Positions 21,624 through 31,470 of a stretch of DNA of 64,000 nt are shown here, one piece after another. Under the pieces are notes generated by a model. The model was not told the DNA's origin, ran no database searches, and saw nothing but the letters and a program-made list of their open reading frames with translations. Position numbers and translations under genes: made by a program. Origin of the DNA: Lobulomyces angularis. Taxonomy: Eukaryota > Chytridiomycota > Chytridiomycetes > Lobulomycetales > Lobulomycetaceae. The DNA is taken from NCBI GenBank assembly GCA_027604685.1, contig JADHYX010000002.1, positions 65,035-129,034 of the forward strand, read 5' to 3'. Within the stretch, counting starts at the first letter, position 1; every line of letters begins with the position of its first letter.

Positions 21624-22508
21624 ATGTCTTCTTCTCTTACTTCTTTTAATAATATACCTTCAGATAGTTTGGTATCAAATGATTCAGAATATTCTTCTTT
21701 TAATAATACTTTAGAAAAATGGAAATGGACATCAAATTGGACTCAAGAACAGTTAGATATTTTAAATATTGAATATAGAGATGCTGATAAATTAGAAGAT
21801 ATAAGGGATATAAACAGTATTGAAGAATTGTACTCTGAAAGTATAGAGTTATTTCTACCAGGAGTTAATTTGAGTGACAACCCTTTTAAGAATAAAAAAT
21901 TAACAAGTAATCAAAAGTTATTCATATCTGAAGTACAAAAATCCACCATAAAGTTTGATGATGAACTTATTGTTGATGGTTTAATTTCAAGACTATTAGA
22001 TGCAACATATTTTATAAATGATAAAATTAATTTTAGACGTCAGCCAAAAATAGAAGTTAAATGGAAAGATTATAATATAATATCAAAAGCTGATTTTGGT
22101 GTGTATAATAACACAAATGTAACTAATAGATTTACAGAATATTTAATGATAGTAGAGGATAAGAAAATGACTTTAAAATCTAAAATTGAACATCAGCTAG
22201 CTGGTGAACTATTTACATCCTTATGTGGAAGAGAAAGTTATTCATTAAAAGATTATACTAATTATGGCGTAGCAAACAGAGGCGTATATTTTAGATTTTA
22301 TGGATCAAAAATGACAGCAACTCATTATAAAGATATATCAAAAGATAAAAAACCATTAGCAAAGTTGATTATATATAGATACCCTAAAGAATGTGATGAA
22401 CCATTATCATTAGTCAATGAAAAAGACAGAGAACAAATATTAAAGATAATGTCATCTATTAGACAAGATATTGAGACGTCAATAATATATCTTAAAGATG
22501 TTAATTAA
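21624..22508 (+). CDS. PD-(D/E)XK nuclease-like protein, paralogue 1
   Basis: Intronless, 294 residues. The core at residues 143-200 reads IEVKWKDYNIISKADFGVY, then EYLMIVEDKK, then HQLAGELFTSL. This matches the PD-(D/E)XK arrangement: Asp157 after a beta-strand, Glu178-x-Lys180 on the next strand, and a Gln (191) starting a helix. The N-terminus is Ser/Asn-rich, followed by WKWTSNWTQEQLDIL, which is shared in form with the paralogue at 23018 (SKWRPTQIEIL). A C-terminal segment, KLIIYRYPKECDEPLSL, is also shared. All three predicted catalytic residues are present. Similar stand-alone proteins occur in families of secreted or expanded fungal proteins, but the fold assignment is by pattern only. 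Confidence 0.55.
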   Translation: MSSSLTSFNNIPSDSLVSNDSEYSSFNNTLEKWKWTSNWTQEQLDILNIEYRDADKLEDIRDINSIEELYSESIELFLPGVNLSDNPFKNKKLTSNQKLFISEVQKSTIKFDDELIVDGLISRLLDATYFINDKINFRRQPKIEVKWKDYNIISKADFGVYNNTNVTNRFTEYLMIVEDKKMTLKSKIEHQLAGELFTSLCGRESYSLKDYTNYGVANRGVYFRFYGSKMTATHYKDISKDKKPLAKLIIYRYPKECDEPLSLVNEKDREQILKIMSSIRQDIETSIIYLKDVN

Positions 22509-22766
22509 TACTCAAAGGAACTGGATATCTTTAAAAATTAATATTATCGATTAAGTATTATGTTTTATTTTCAATTTTATAGACTTGGATTTAACTACAA
22601 CTCCTGCTTCGTTTTCTTTTAAAAAAGTTATTTAAATTCGTTAAATGATACAAGAAAGGAGTGGAATAAATAATAATCGCGAGTAATAATTTCTCAATAA
22701 TACTTGTTCTTGATACTGAAATGATTTATTTATATTCGTATATTAGTCAATATTATTAGGCACCGA

Positions 22767-22873
22767 ATCATTTAGTTTTTCTCAATTTTAACAGAAACCA
22801 GGTCCCCAAAAATTTTTTTTTTTGAGATCACAAAAACTAAGTCAGCAACAAAAATCAAAAAAATAAATGAATT
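22767..22873 (+). repeat. Dispersed 107-bp repeat, copy C
   Basis: Full copy, same orientation, 145 nt upstream of the second nuclease-like gene. It keeps AGGTCCCC, the T tract, GAGATC (one change from GAGACC) and CAAAAACTAAGTCAG. Confidence 0.85.
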
Positions 22874-23017
22874 GGTGAGGTACAAAAACAAAATTTTATA
22901 TTTTTGATCTATCTTAAATTATTCTCGATATACAAAGGTAAAGCAATTAATTTATGTTTAAATGAATAATATTTAAAAAGTTTATTTAGATTATAAATCT
23001 TTAGAATATAAACATCA

Positions 23018-23833
23018 ATGTCTCAAGATTCTTATAGACATCCTACAGATATTGAAACAATATGGAATAGTACATCTAAATGGAGACCAACACAAATAGA
23101 AATACTAAGAGCCAAGTTTATAGATACATCTATAGATAATATAGTCGAAAATGCAAATATTGATAACTTAATTTTACAACCAATTTTAAATAAAATCATA
23201 TTACCAAATATTAATTTATTAGTACCACCAAGTAGAAAAGATGTACCAGAAGAACAGCTCATTTTTTTCAACAAGTTAATGCAATTAAATAAATTTAGAG
23301 ATGAACCTCCTGTAGATGCAATTGCATATGAATTACTGAACAATATTGGTTATGAAGGACTAATATTACATTTCAGACCAAAACCTCACTTAGAGTTTAA
23401 ATGGCAAGGATATGAAATAGCATCGGTACCTGATTATGGAGTATACGTAGGAGATGATATTGAAGAGTTTGCTGAATATTTATTAATTGTAAAAGATAAA
23501 CCAGCTGGTAAATATAGTTATCTTAAAGGAGAATGTCAATTATTTGGTGAAATGATAACAGCTGCTATAAATAACTATATTATTAAGAAAGAACAACAAA
23601 ATATATATGGAATGACCATCAGAGGCTCCTATATAAAATTTTACTTGAGCATGTTTGATAAAGAATATCTGTCTAACATTATAAATGATAAGAAACCTAC
23701 TAAAGATGTTAATATTTATAGATATCCTAGTGATGATTCTAAAGGTTTATCATTAAATAGTACACAGGAAAGACTTCATATTGTAAAGATATTAAAAACT
23801 ATTAAAGAAATTATAGAGAGTAAGTTTAAGTGA
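23018..23833 (+). CDS. PD-(D/E)XK nuclease-like protein, paralogue 2
   Basis: Intronless, 271 residues, clearly related to the gene at 21624. The core reads HLEFKWQGYEIASVPDYGVY, EYLLIVKDKP and ECQLFGEMI. Asp139 of the PD motif and Gln174 are present, but the acidic residue of the (D/E)xK motif is replaced: the paralogue's Glu178-Asp-Lys aligns with Lys159-Asp-Lys. The copy may therefore be catalytically dead or use another residue. It shares the C-terminal IYRYPSDDSKGLSLN segment. No signal peptide or membrane segment is visible. The pair likely arose by tandem duplication together with the upstream repeat. Confidence 0.55.
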   Translation: MSQDSYRHPTDIETIWNSTSKWRPTQIEILRAKFIDTSIDNIVENANIDNLILQPILNKIILPNINLLVPPSRKDVPEEQLIFFNKLMQLNKFRDEPPVDAIAYELLNNIGYEGLILHFRPKPHLEFKWQGYEIASVPDYGVYVGDDIEEFAEYLLIVKDKPAGKYSYLKGECQLFGEMITAAINNYIIKKEQQNIYGMTIRGSYIKFYLSMFDKEYLSNIINDKKPTKDVNIYRYPSDDSKGLSLNSTQERLHIVKILKTIKEIIESKFK

Positions 23834-24173
23834 AAGAGATTTTGCAATACGGAAGCAAACATAAACATAAATGTATTATTATGTTGATTAGAAAAAGTCC
23901 TATTACTAATGTTAAAAAAAAATACTACTTATAATTATGTTAGAATATGTTTAAATACATATGTATTTTAAAAGATATTATGACTCTGTAAATGCTAGAA
24001 CTTTAAACAACAACTAAATAATTCTATCTATTTATTTTAACTATAATAATTGATATTAATATTTTTCATTATACATTTATACTCTACGAACCTAATTTTC
24101 ATCAATATTTTTAACTTACAAAGAAAAGTTGGATCTATTTCAATCTTATTCAATTAATATCACTAAGTGTCTA

Positions 24174-24297
24174 ATCATTTAAAAAAACCTGGTCAATTAA
24201 GAAAACTAGTCAGTTAAGAAAACAAGGTCCCCAAAAAAATTTTTTTGAGACCACAAAAACTAGGTCAGGAACAAAATTCAAAATAATTAAATGAATT
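24174..24297 (+). repeat. Dispersed 107-bp repeat, copy D (extended)
   Basis: A longer copy of 124 nt. Its 5' half contains an extra partial unit (CCTGGTCAATTAAGAAAACT, AGTCAGTTAAGAAAAC). The 3' half has AGGTCCCC, A-T tract, GAGACC, CTAGGTCAGG and the same terminal AATTAAATGAATT. It lies 191 nt upstream of the Fic gene. Confidence 0.85.
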
Positions 24298-24487
24298 TGC
24301 ATTTTCTAAGTAGAATTAGGTTTTATAATTATAAGTATTACTCTAAATATATTTATCATTATTTTTAATTAGCTGGTTAAATATTGTTGTACTATAAAAT
24401 GCGTTATCGGTCGAAAACATAATATTATTAATATAAATAATTTGAATTATTTCTTATAACAAAACTAATTGAATATATATACAAAAA

Positions 24488-25585
24488 ATGGAACATATAT
24501 CTATAACACATTATGGAATAGTACTAGTAAGTATATTTACTTTCCATATTAACATTTATGTATCAGGTATACTTGTATTAATGACTATATTAGATATTAA
24601 TAAGAATCTACAAAAACATAGAAAGAAAGATAAATTTGTAGACAACATGATGTTAAAAATAGAAAGACTTTCTTATGAAGAAAAAAATAAAAAGGATTGT
24701 GATGAATGGTTTAATAGTAAATATGAAGATATCTATAGTGATAAAGACATTGATCTTATTAAGTCTGGTCTTTTATTTCAAAGATATTCTAATCTGTTTA
24801 TTGACCAATATCATGTAAATGATTTAAGAAATTCAGAAATAAACAAGTTAAAAGACAGTGTCAATAAACTAAGGCCTCTTAATGATACATTAGTCCAGCA
24901 CATAGAGGACAAATTAGGTGTTATATTAAACCATTCATCAAACGTTATAGAAGGAATGAATATAACTTTAAATCAGACAGAAAAAATTCTTGCAAATAAA
25001 ACATTAAGTGGTATTAAAACCCAAGATGTTCTTGATGTAATTGGTCATCAACGAGCATTTAATGAAATAATTAATATTTACAGAAAAGTTAATGATGTTA
25101 TCACTATTGAACAGATATGTTTAATAAATAAATATGTAATGTTAAATGAAGACAGGAATACTGGAAGATTAAGAAATGAGACGAATTCTATAGTAAAAAT
25201 TGGTGGTAGAAAGATACTGTTACCTCATCCTCAAGAGGTTCCAGAGTTAATGAAAAATTTAATAGACTGGTTAAATAATATAAATATTAATGAATATAAT
25301 ATTTGTGACCTTATAGTTAATTTTCATATAAGATTTATAAGGATACATCCATTTAGTGATGGAAATGGTAGAACTGCAAGGTTACTATGTTCCTTAATCT
25401 CTATGAGACATGGGTATGGAATACTAATAATAAGTGATACTAAGAGAGAACAATACTTTGAATCAATAGCTAAATGGGAAGACGATAAAAACTTTAATGT
25501 TTTTGGAAATCTTATTGTAGATGAATTGATTACATGTCTTAAAATATACTCAAAATGTTTGAGATCTCAATGTGTACTTATATAA
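24488..25585 (+). CDS. Membrane-anchored Fic-domain protein (AMPylator-like)
   Basis: Intronless, 365 residues. Fic enzymes transfer AMP or other phosphate-containing groups to hydroxyl side chains of target proteins. The catalytic motif HPFSDGNGRTAR is complete at residues 287-298 (His287, Asp291, Asn293, Arg298). An upstream inhibitory helix motif, SNVIEG with Ser151 and Glu155, matches the (S/T)xxxE(G/N) rule, so it is an N-terminally autoinhibited (class II) type like metazoan FICD. Residues 10-34 form a single hydrophobic membrane segment near the N-terminus, again like FICD, though the TPR repeats of FICD are not evident. Helices of the Fic core (EIINIYRKVNDVITIEQICL) are recognisable. 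It is preceded by repeat copy D. Target and localisation are unknown. Confidence 0.9.
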   Translation: MEHISITHYGIVLVSIFTFHINIYVSGILVLMTILDINKNLQKHRKKDKFVDNMMLKIERLSYEEKNKKDCDEWFNSKYEDIYSDKDIDLIKSGLLFQRYSNLFIDQYHVNDLRNSEINKLKDSVNKLRPLNDTLVQHIEDKLGVILNHSSNVIEGMNITLNQTEKILANKTLSGIKTQDVLDVIGHQRAFNEIINIYRKVNDVITIEQICLINKYVMLNEDRNTGRLRNETNSIVKIGGRKILLPHPQEVPELMKNLIDWLNNININEYNICDLIVNFHIRFIRIHPFSDGNGRTARLLCSLISMRHGYGILIISDTKREQYFESIAKWEDDKNFNVFGNLIVDELITCLKIYSKCLRSQCVLI

Positions 25586-25720
25586 AAACCATAAATACAG
25601 TACTTCCTTTTAAAAATATGATACATATACATCCTGCTTCAATCTCTTTTTTAAAAGAAAAAAAATCTCAATAGACATAAATTTTGTACAATAACAGTTT
25701 AATAATGATAATGTGTTATA

Positions 25721-26137
25721 TTAGGGAAAAATACATGTCTTTCCATTCCAATATATTCTTGATTTCTTTACAGATAATATATCTGAGTAATTTTGTAAAT
25801 CCACATGGTAAGATTTAATACTATATTCCTCTTGATTTTCTATTTTTGTATTAACATAATCCTTAACAAGATTAAAGTTATTTTCAAAATATATAAAATT
25901 ATCTATATAAGAAATGTTAGATTCTATGACATAAATATGTTTTTCATAATAAAAATCATCTATTTTAAATAATAAAATATCATCTTTTTTGCTTTTGTCA
26001 TTTAATGAATTATATAGACATAATGATACGAGAGATTCAGTGTCATACAATAACTCATTAAATTTATAAAAATCTTCGTCGCAATCAAAAAAGCTTCTAA
26101 TAATTTTCTTCACTTGATCATCTATATTATAATACAT
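25721..26137 (-). CDS. Unknown acidic protein, 138 aa
   Basis: Intronless ORF rich in Asp, Tyr, Asn and Phe, starting MYYNIDDQVKKIIRSFFDCD and ending WNGKTCIFP. No signal peptide, membrane helix or known motif. Convergent with the Fic gene, with a 135-nt spacer. Composition is soluble-protein-like on this strand only. Confidence 0.5.
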   Translation of the reverse strand: MYYNIDDQVKKIIRSFFDCDEDFYKFNELLYDTESLVSLCLYNSLNDKSKKDDILLFKIDDFYYEKHIYVIESNISYIDNFIYFENNFNLVKDYVNTKIENQEEYSIKSYHVDLQNYSDILSVKKSRIYWNGKTCIFP

Positions 26138-26466
26138 TGTATTAATCGCTACCTTTTCTGTATAATCTATGCAAAACTTCTGTTAAAGATCGTTATATTG
26201 ATACTTAATGTCATTTTAATATTGCATATATAATTTGATATTAATATAGCACTGTTTTTTTATCTTTTTAATTATAATTTATAATATTCCATGTTTCTAT
26301 TTTGTTTATATAATACAGTAAAATGACTAATCTATATGTTAAATTGCAACCATCTAGAGTTATATAGAATAGTGTCAAGAAATCTATATAAAACCGATAA
26401 AAAAGATAAATGAATTACGATAAAATATGTTTGTCATTTAAAGCAACATTGCACAAATATTAAGTC

Positions 26467-26625
26467 ATGAAAAGAACAAAAGAATATATTATATTAGAAG
26501 AACTAAGAGCAGAAGAGGAAAGACTAAGGCAAGTTATTAAAGTTATAGAAGAAAAGAATAAGTTACTGGAACAAGAAATAGAATCTCTTACTAGATATAG
26601 TATTAAACCGAGAATATATTTCTAG
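26467..26625 (+). CDS. 52-residue coiled-coil peptide
   Basis: Short intronless ORF. It opens MKRTKEYIILEELRAEEERL and continues RQVIKVIEEKNKLLEQEIES, showing heptad-spaced Leu and Ile in a Glu/Lys-rich helix, followed by a short basic tail ending RIYF. Such a regular amphipathic pattern is unlikely by chance in AT-rich noncoding DNA, but the gene is short and has no recognised homologue. Confidence 0.4.
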   Translation: MKRTKEYIILEELRAEEERLRQVIKVIEEKNKLLEQEIESLTRYSIKPRIYF

Positions 26626-26934
26626 TCAATTTTAAAAAATAATAATGTATGAAATAAACACACGAAAAATTAACATAATAAAAAAATACAACCTGTTATT
26701 AGTATAAAACAATCTTAATGAAAACTATTAAATAAATCTAACAAAGATACATAATCTCTTGTTTTGTTACTCAATTATTATAGAAATGGGATATTATATA
26801 AAAGTGATTTTTTTAAATATGTTTTCGAAGTATTATATTAAACATTATACTATCCAAACAAAAAAGATATATACTTCAATGTCTATTTATTTTTAAAAGA
26901 AAGTAGAATTGAAAGTTAAATAAATTAGTAGAAA

Positions 26935-27216
26935 CTATAAAGTTCCACTTCTGATACCACCATTTCCATATTCACCTCCTCCTCTTCCCCCTCCTCCACC
27001 ACTGGATCCACCTCCTCTATTGTTTTTACCTCCTCTACCGTATCCTCTTTTACCTCTAATATAAGTTATTGCACTCTTTACGCTCAATTTTCTATTTATT
27101 TCATCACTATCTACTCTTTTGTTCAATAATTCATTATTTCTGGTGTTAACAATAACAAAAGAATAAATTAAGGAAATAAGAGCACTTAGTAATATAGATA
27201 AGTTAAATTTTCTCAT
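26935..27216 (-). CDS. Secreted glycine-rich protein
   Basis: Intronless, 93 residues. The N-terminus MRKFNLSILLSALISLIYSF is a signal peptide or signal anchor. The middle contains dibasic sites (NKR, GKR). The C-terminal third is a Gly/Arg/Ser-rich stretch: GYGRGGKNNRGGG, then GGGGGRGGGEYGNGG. The GC content of that stretch stands out in the island. Processing at GKR would release the glycine-rich part. Gly-rich secreted proteins are found in fungal cell walls and secretomes; no specific family can be named. Confidence 0.55.
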   Translation of the reverse strand: MRKFNLSILLSALISLIYSFVIVNTRNNELLNKRVDSDEINRKLSVKSAITYIRGKRGYGRGGKNNRGGGSSGGGGGRGGGEYGNGGIRSGTL

Positions 27217-27707
27217 ATAAGATGGAGTCGCTTTTTATACTTAAACTAAAAAGATATTGGGAATCAATTTATTGTTATTGAAAACAGACTATTTTAATGA
27301 TATGATAAGATATGTTCATATCCAGTATATAAAAAAACATTACTATACAAGTTAATACTTAAAATAAAGATTAGTAATAAATCTTTCTTCTAATAGAATT
27401 TATGTTAAAAATTCACCCAATAAAATAAAGCGAAAAAATCGATTAATAAAAAGAATCTTATTTTGCTATTTTTCAAAAATTGTTCTATTTTAATAAAAAG
27501 TTAGATATTAAAAGGTTTTTGTAAAATTATAAAAACTTTACGTCTTTATATTTTAAGACAAATTATTTTTATAAAGAAGATCTAGTTTTCATAATTACTA
27601 CTTTATTTAGTTTACATATAATTGAATTAAAAGAGATTTTACTTTTTTGCATAAATATAAAATTATTATATAAAAATATTGATTTATGATTGAGCGTTCA
27701 AGTTACG

Positions 27708-28819
27708 TTAACATGTATTGATCAGGTATTTAGCATGAAACTCTAAATGAGCGTCAACAAATGTCTGAATGAACCAATAACTACAAAAAAATAAAATTTA
27801 ATCTAAATTTCGCCCTTAAATTTCTTACCTATGATCATAGCCACTTTGTATTCTCAACTGTAGTTTTACAGACGGATTCACAACACTAGCTAAGCTTTCA
27901 ACTAAAAGTTGCTTTTCTTTGTAAAACTTATCTTCATCACCTACGAAAAGAAATATTTCACTATATATTCCTAAGTGTTTAACACGTACCTTGATCTACC
28001 AAAATATTCAAAACTTCTCTATTTTTGTAATGCTCTATTAAGTAGGCAGAATCATACTTATTCCAGGTTTCTTTATCAGTACCAAGGTATCCTGTAAATG
28101 CCTTCTGACCCCAAGGGCAGTTAACTGGGTTACTAATAGGAGCAAAGGCAGAAACAGACTTGTACTTTCCAGGGTTTTTCAATGCTATTGATAAGGCTCC
28201 ATGACCACCCATGGAATGACCTGTAAAAATGTTAAAACTAGTTTAATAGAAAAAACCATGCCAAAAATAGAAGTTCTGGTAGGGTCAACTGGAAGTATTT
28301 TATTAACTAACTCTGGTAGTTCCGTTGTGATATCTGTATGATATTAATAAATTAAATACATATCGCGCAGTGCTTACAAGTATACATTTGATAATTTTTC
28401 CACTTTTCTTCAGTAGCATCAATGTAAAAGCCTGCTCCTGAGCCAAAATCCCAACTTTCGTCCTCCCCTTCAATTTTTAAGTTTCTTGGACTAGTATCAG
28501 GACAGATTAATACTATTTGTAATTCACTAGCACGTTTTAATGCACAGCTTTTCTGAACAAAATTTTCATGGTTACAGGTTAAACCTATGCATTAATTAAA
28601 AAATTAAATTTTCACTTATCATTAATTATAACCAGATAGAAAATTAAATAAAATTTGTTAAATACCTGAGAGAAAATACAGTTGTGGAAATTGTTGATCT
28701 TTAGTAGTTTGCTTAGGGATAAACACAGAAAAATTCATTTCACAACCCAAAACTTGAGAGGAATGTTTAAATACTTTAATGCATCCGTCATGAACTTTAG
28801 AACTGGAAGTTTCACTCAT
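27708..28819 (-). CDS. S-formylglutathione hydrolase (esterase D)
   Basis: Hydrolyses S-formylglutathione to formate and glutathione in formaldehyde detoxification. Exons read [61 protein letters not shown], then the nucleophile motif [33 protein letters not shown](D) with the Asp, and SGYDHSYWFI with the catalytic His. The intron splitting the Gly of FGHSM (28221-28261, 41 nt) uses a GC donor; only that junction preserves the motif. The stop is at 27708-27710. Its start is 91 nt from the start of the divergent ABC1 kinase gene, so a shared bidirectional promoter is likely. Confidence 0.93.
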
Positions 28820-28910
28820 TTATTAAGATGAGTAATTTTTAATATTTGAAAAAAAAAAAAAAAAATATTTCTCACTTCATACTATTGCCGTCTTCTAATT
28901 TTGGAAATAT

Positions 28911-30840
28911 ATGAATGCATTTATTTTAGGCAAAATTTCAAAACATAAATTTAAGTTTCTATTGGCAACAGGTTTTACTTCTTATTGCATTTATGATAAA
29001 GATAGGATACAAAGAAATTTGGCAGGTGCAAAACGAACAGGCCTAGCAGGTTAAGTTCCTTATATTTCCAAAATGTTAAAATTATTAATTTAAATATGAT
29101 ACAGCCTTTTGTTCTTCGAGAATCATTGCTGATTACTTATACTCCTTTAAATTAAAAAAGGAATCTGAATTTAACACCATGTCAATGTTTCATAAACGAG
29201 CAGCAAATAATCTACTAGATTTATGTCTAAAAAATGGTGGAGTTTACATAAAGCTTGGTCAGCACATTGCTTCGTTACAATATTTGCTACCTGAAGAATA
29301 TACAGATACATTTAGGTATTATTGACTTAATGTTGTATTAAAATTGACTGGTATTGTTTTTACAGAGTTTTACAAGATGAGTGCACCCCTTCTTCTATGC
29401 AGGAAGTTGAAAACGTTTTTAAATCAGACGCTCAATTAAACATGGATGATATCTTTTCACAGTTTAATCCTGATCCAATTGGGGTAGCATCATTAGCTCA
29501 GGTACATCATGCTGTGCTGAAAAATGGACAAGAAGTAGCTGTTAAAATTCAACATTCTTCATTAGATTGGTTTTCTAAAGTTGATATTAATACTACAGTA
29601 AATTTAGTATTTTTAGTAAAAAAATTATTTCCAGATTTTGAATTCACTTGGCTAGCTGAAGAAATTAGAGAGTCTTTACCCAAAGAACTGGATTTTAGAA
29701 TGGAGGCCGCAAACTGTTTAAAAACTGAAAAATTTTTTGAAGGTAAAAATATAATGGTTAGAATAATTAATATCAAAAAAAAAAGGCGACGAAAGATTCA
29801 AGGTTCCTGCCATATACTGGTCAGATAGAAGAATTCTTATTATGGAATATATCAAAGGCGGAAAGATCAACAATCCTAAATTTTTATCAAAACACAATAT
29901 TAACCCTGAAAGTGTATCCAAAACTTTACATGATATGTTTTTTAGTATGATTTTTAATGTAGATGATATTCAGATACACTGTGGTATGGATCATAATTAT
30001 TTAATTTGCACTTTTACAACTTTTTATCAGATCCTCATCCAGGAAATATTTTTGTTAGGCCTGTAAAACCAAAAAAACATAATATTTTATATAGAGTTTT
30101 GAATTATTTCTCATCCACAAAAGCAAACTTCCAGAATTTTGAGTTAGTTTTATTAGACCATGGTCTGTACAGGACATTGTCAAAAGAATTAAAATTGAAT
30201 TATGCAAAACTGTGGAATTCGATACTAGTTGGAAACGACCAGTTAATTTTAGAAAACAGTTTGAGTTTGTTTAAAAACAGTAAATCAGAAATGAAAAAAA
30301 GCAGAGATGGATTCGATTACCACAGGTTATTTGCTTCGATGTTGACAGGTAGATCGTGGGATGTTATAAGCAATAAGAAACTAAGTGGAAAGCGACAAAA
30401 AATTGAAGTGAAAAGAGTATCTGAAAAAATAAAGAGTGTTGGATTTTTTTTAGCGGTGAGCGAAGTATTAGCCGCGTTACCAAGAGAAATTTTACTTTTG
30501 TTAAAAACTAATGACCTTTTAAGGAGTGGTATGTAATTATTGCAGCAAACCCCAGTCAAAATTAAAAAAAAATTTTTCAACTTTTACAGTTGACCATGAC
30601 TTAAATCTAAGCGTAAATAAAATTGAAGAGGAAAAAAATATGGTGCGGACATTAGAGAAAATGGGATGGTATTGTTCAAGATTAGAGAAGGATTATTTTT
30701 TAGATGATTTAAAATTAAAGCAAAATACCAAGATTTTATGGTTTTTCAATGTTGATTTTTTGAAATGCTACTTGAAATATTTTAAAGTTAACTTAAATTT
30801 AATTTTATTAGACTTCTATTTATTTTTTTTTAGATATTAA
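28911..30840 (+). CDS. ABC1/ADCK1-like atypical kinase (mitochondrial)
   Basis: UbiB-family protein of the ADCK1/Mcp2 branch, which acts in mitochondrial lipid homeostasis. Motifs in order: the KxGQ signature in GGVYIKLGQHIAS, the Ala/Ser-rich loop GVASLAQVHHA, the Lys in VAVKIQ, PKELDFRMEAANC, ILIMEYIKGGKI, the catalytic loop QIHCDPHPGNIF (formed by splicing TGTG to ATCCTCATCC near 30030) and LLDHGLYR, which replaces DFG. The N-terminus HKFKFLLATGFTSYCIY could be a presequence or membrane segment. The C-terminal exon after LLRS, starting VDHDLNLS, is weakly conserved and its boundary less sure. Confidence 0.88.
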
Positions 30841-31039
30841 GATTTAAAAATGCACTAAACAGCATTCAGTTAAATTAATTTTTTTTTAATATAGATTAAT
30901 TAAATTGAGCTGACATAAAATTTTAATCACTGTAATGTTGTTTTCCCCCGTGTTTAACTTAAGTTTAATAAAAATTGATGCTTTAGTTTCATTAAGAGCT
31001 GGTTTTTTTTTTTTTTTTTTTCTTATTTAACAAAACTAA

Positions 31040-31470
31040 TCATTTCTTTTTCTTTTCCTTATTTTTTACGGAGTCCCTCGACTTGGCGCCGCCTTTCATT
31101 GTGTCATAATAGTTTAATATTGGCAAAATTAATCTTAGTTACCCTTCAGAGCTTTTGCTTTTTTTTTTGAATTGTACTCATCATAATAAACATTAGGATC
31201 CTGCTGATCAGGTAACTGGGATACATTAAATACCTTATTTAGTGATTAAGATTGTTAAATTTAAAGACAAGGTTTTTTTATTTTTTCTAATTTTTTTGTT
31301 TTCTAAAAAAATAAAAAAATATTGGAAAAAATGGATGATATTTTTAATAAAAAAAAACTTTTTTTTGTTCCTTTTTTGGTTTTTTTTTTTTTATATATTA
31401 CCTCTTCAATGATAAGTTGATTTGTTTTTACTAATTCTTCATCTACCTTTTTCACATTTTCATCTTGCAT
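31040..31470 (-). CDS. Small lysine-rich protein of unknown function
   Basis: Three short exons on the minus strand can be joined: MQDENVKKVDEELVKTNQLI (plus IEE) at 31470-31402; a middle exon with QLPDQQDPNVYYDEYNSKKK at about 31225-31146; and GGAKSRDSVKNKEKKKK ending at the TGA at 31040. The last splice, AAGG joined to GCGGCGCC, keeps the frame. The total is about 60-70 residues. The first intron contains long A/T runs. The charged, Lys-rich tail suggests nucleic-acid or ribosome contact, but I do not recognise the family. Confidence 0.45.

Larger units (their letters stand above)
15516..27707. other. AT-rich intronless accessory island
   Basis: Between two intron-rich housekeeping genes lies about 12 kb in which every plausible ORF is intronless. 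Base composition is more AT-rich than in flanking exons, and most proteins are unrecognised. Short secreted precursors, membrane proteins, a Fic protein and two nuclease-like paralogues cluster here, with dispersed repeats that occur nowhere else in the window. Gene density is low, and the stretches 16832-17439, 22509-22766, 26138-26466 and 27217-27707 hold nothing I can recognise. Explanations: a fast-evolving effector region, horizontally acquired DNA, or a chimeric assembly join; no N run marks the borders. Confidence 0.6.

Noticed and set aside
29549..29921. Minus-strand ORFs opposite the ABC1 kinase
   Set aside because: The plus-strand frame carries family motifs throughout this stretch.
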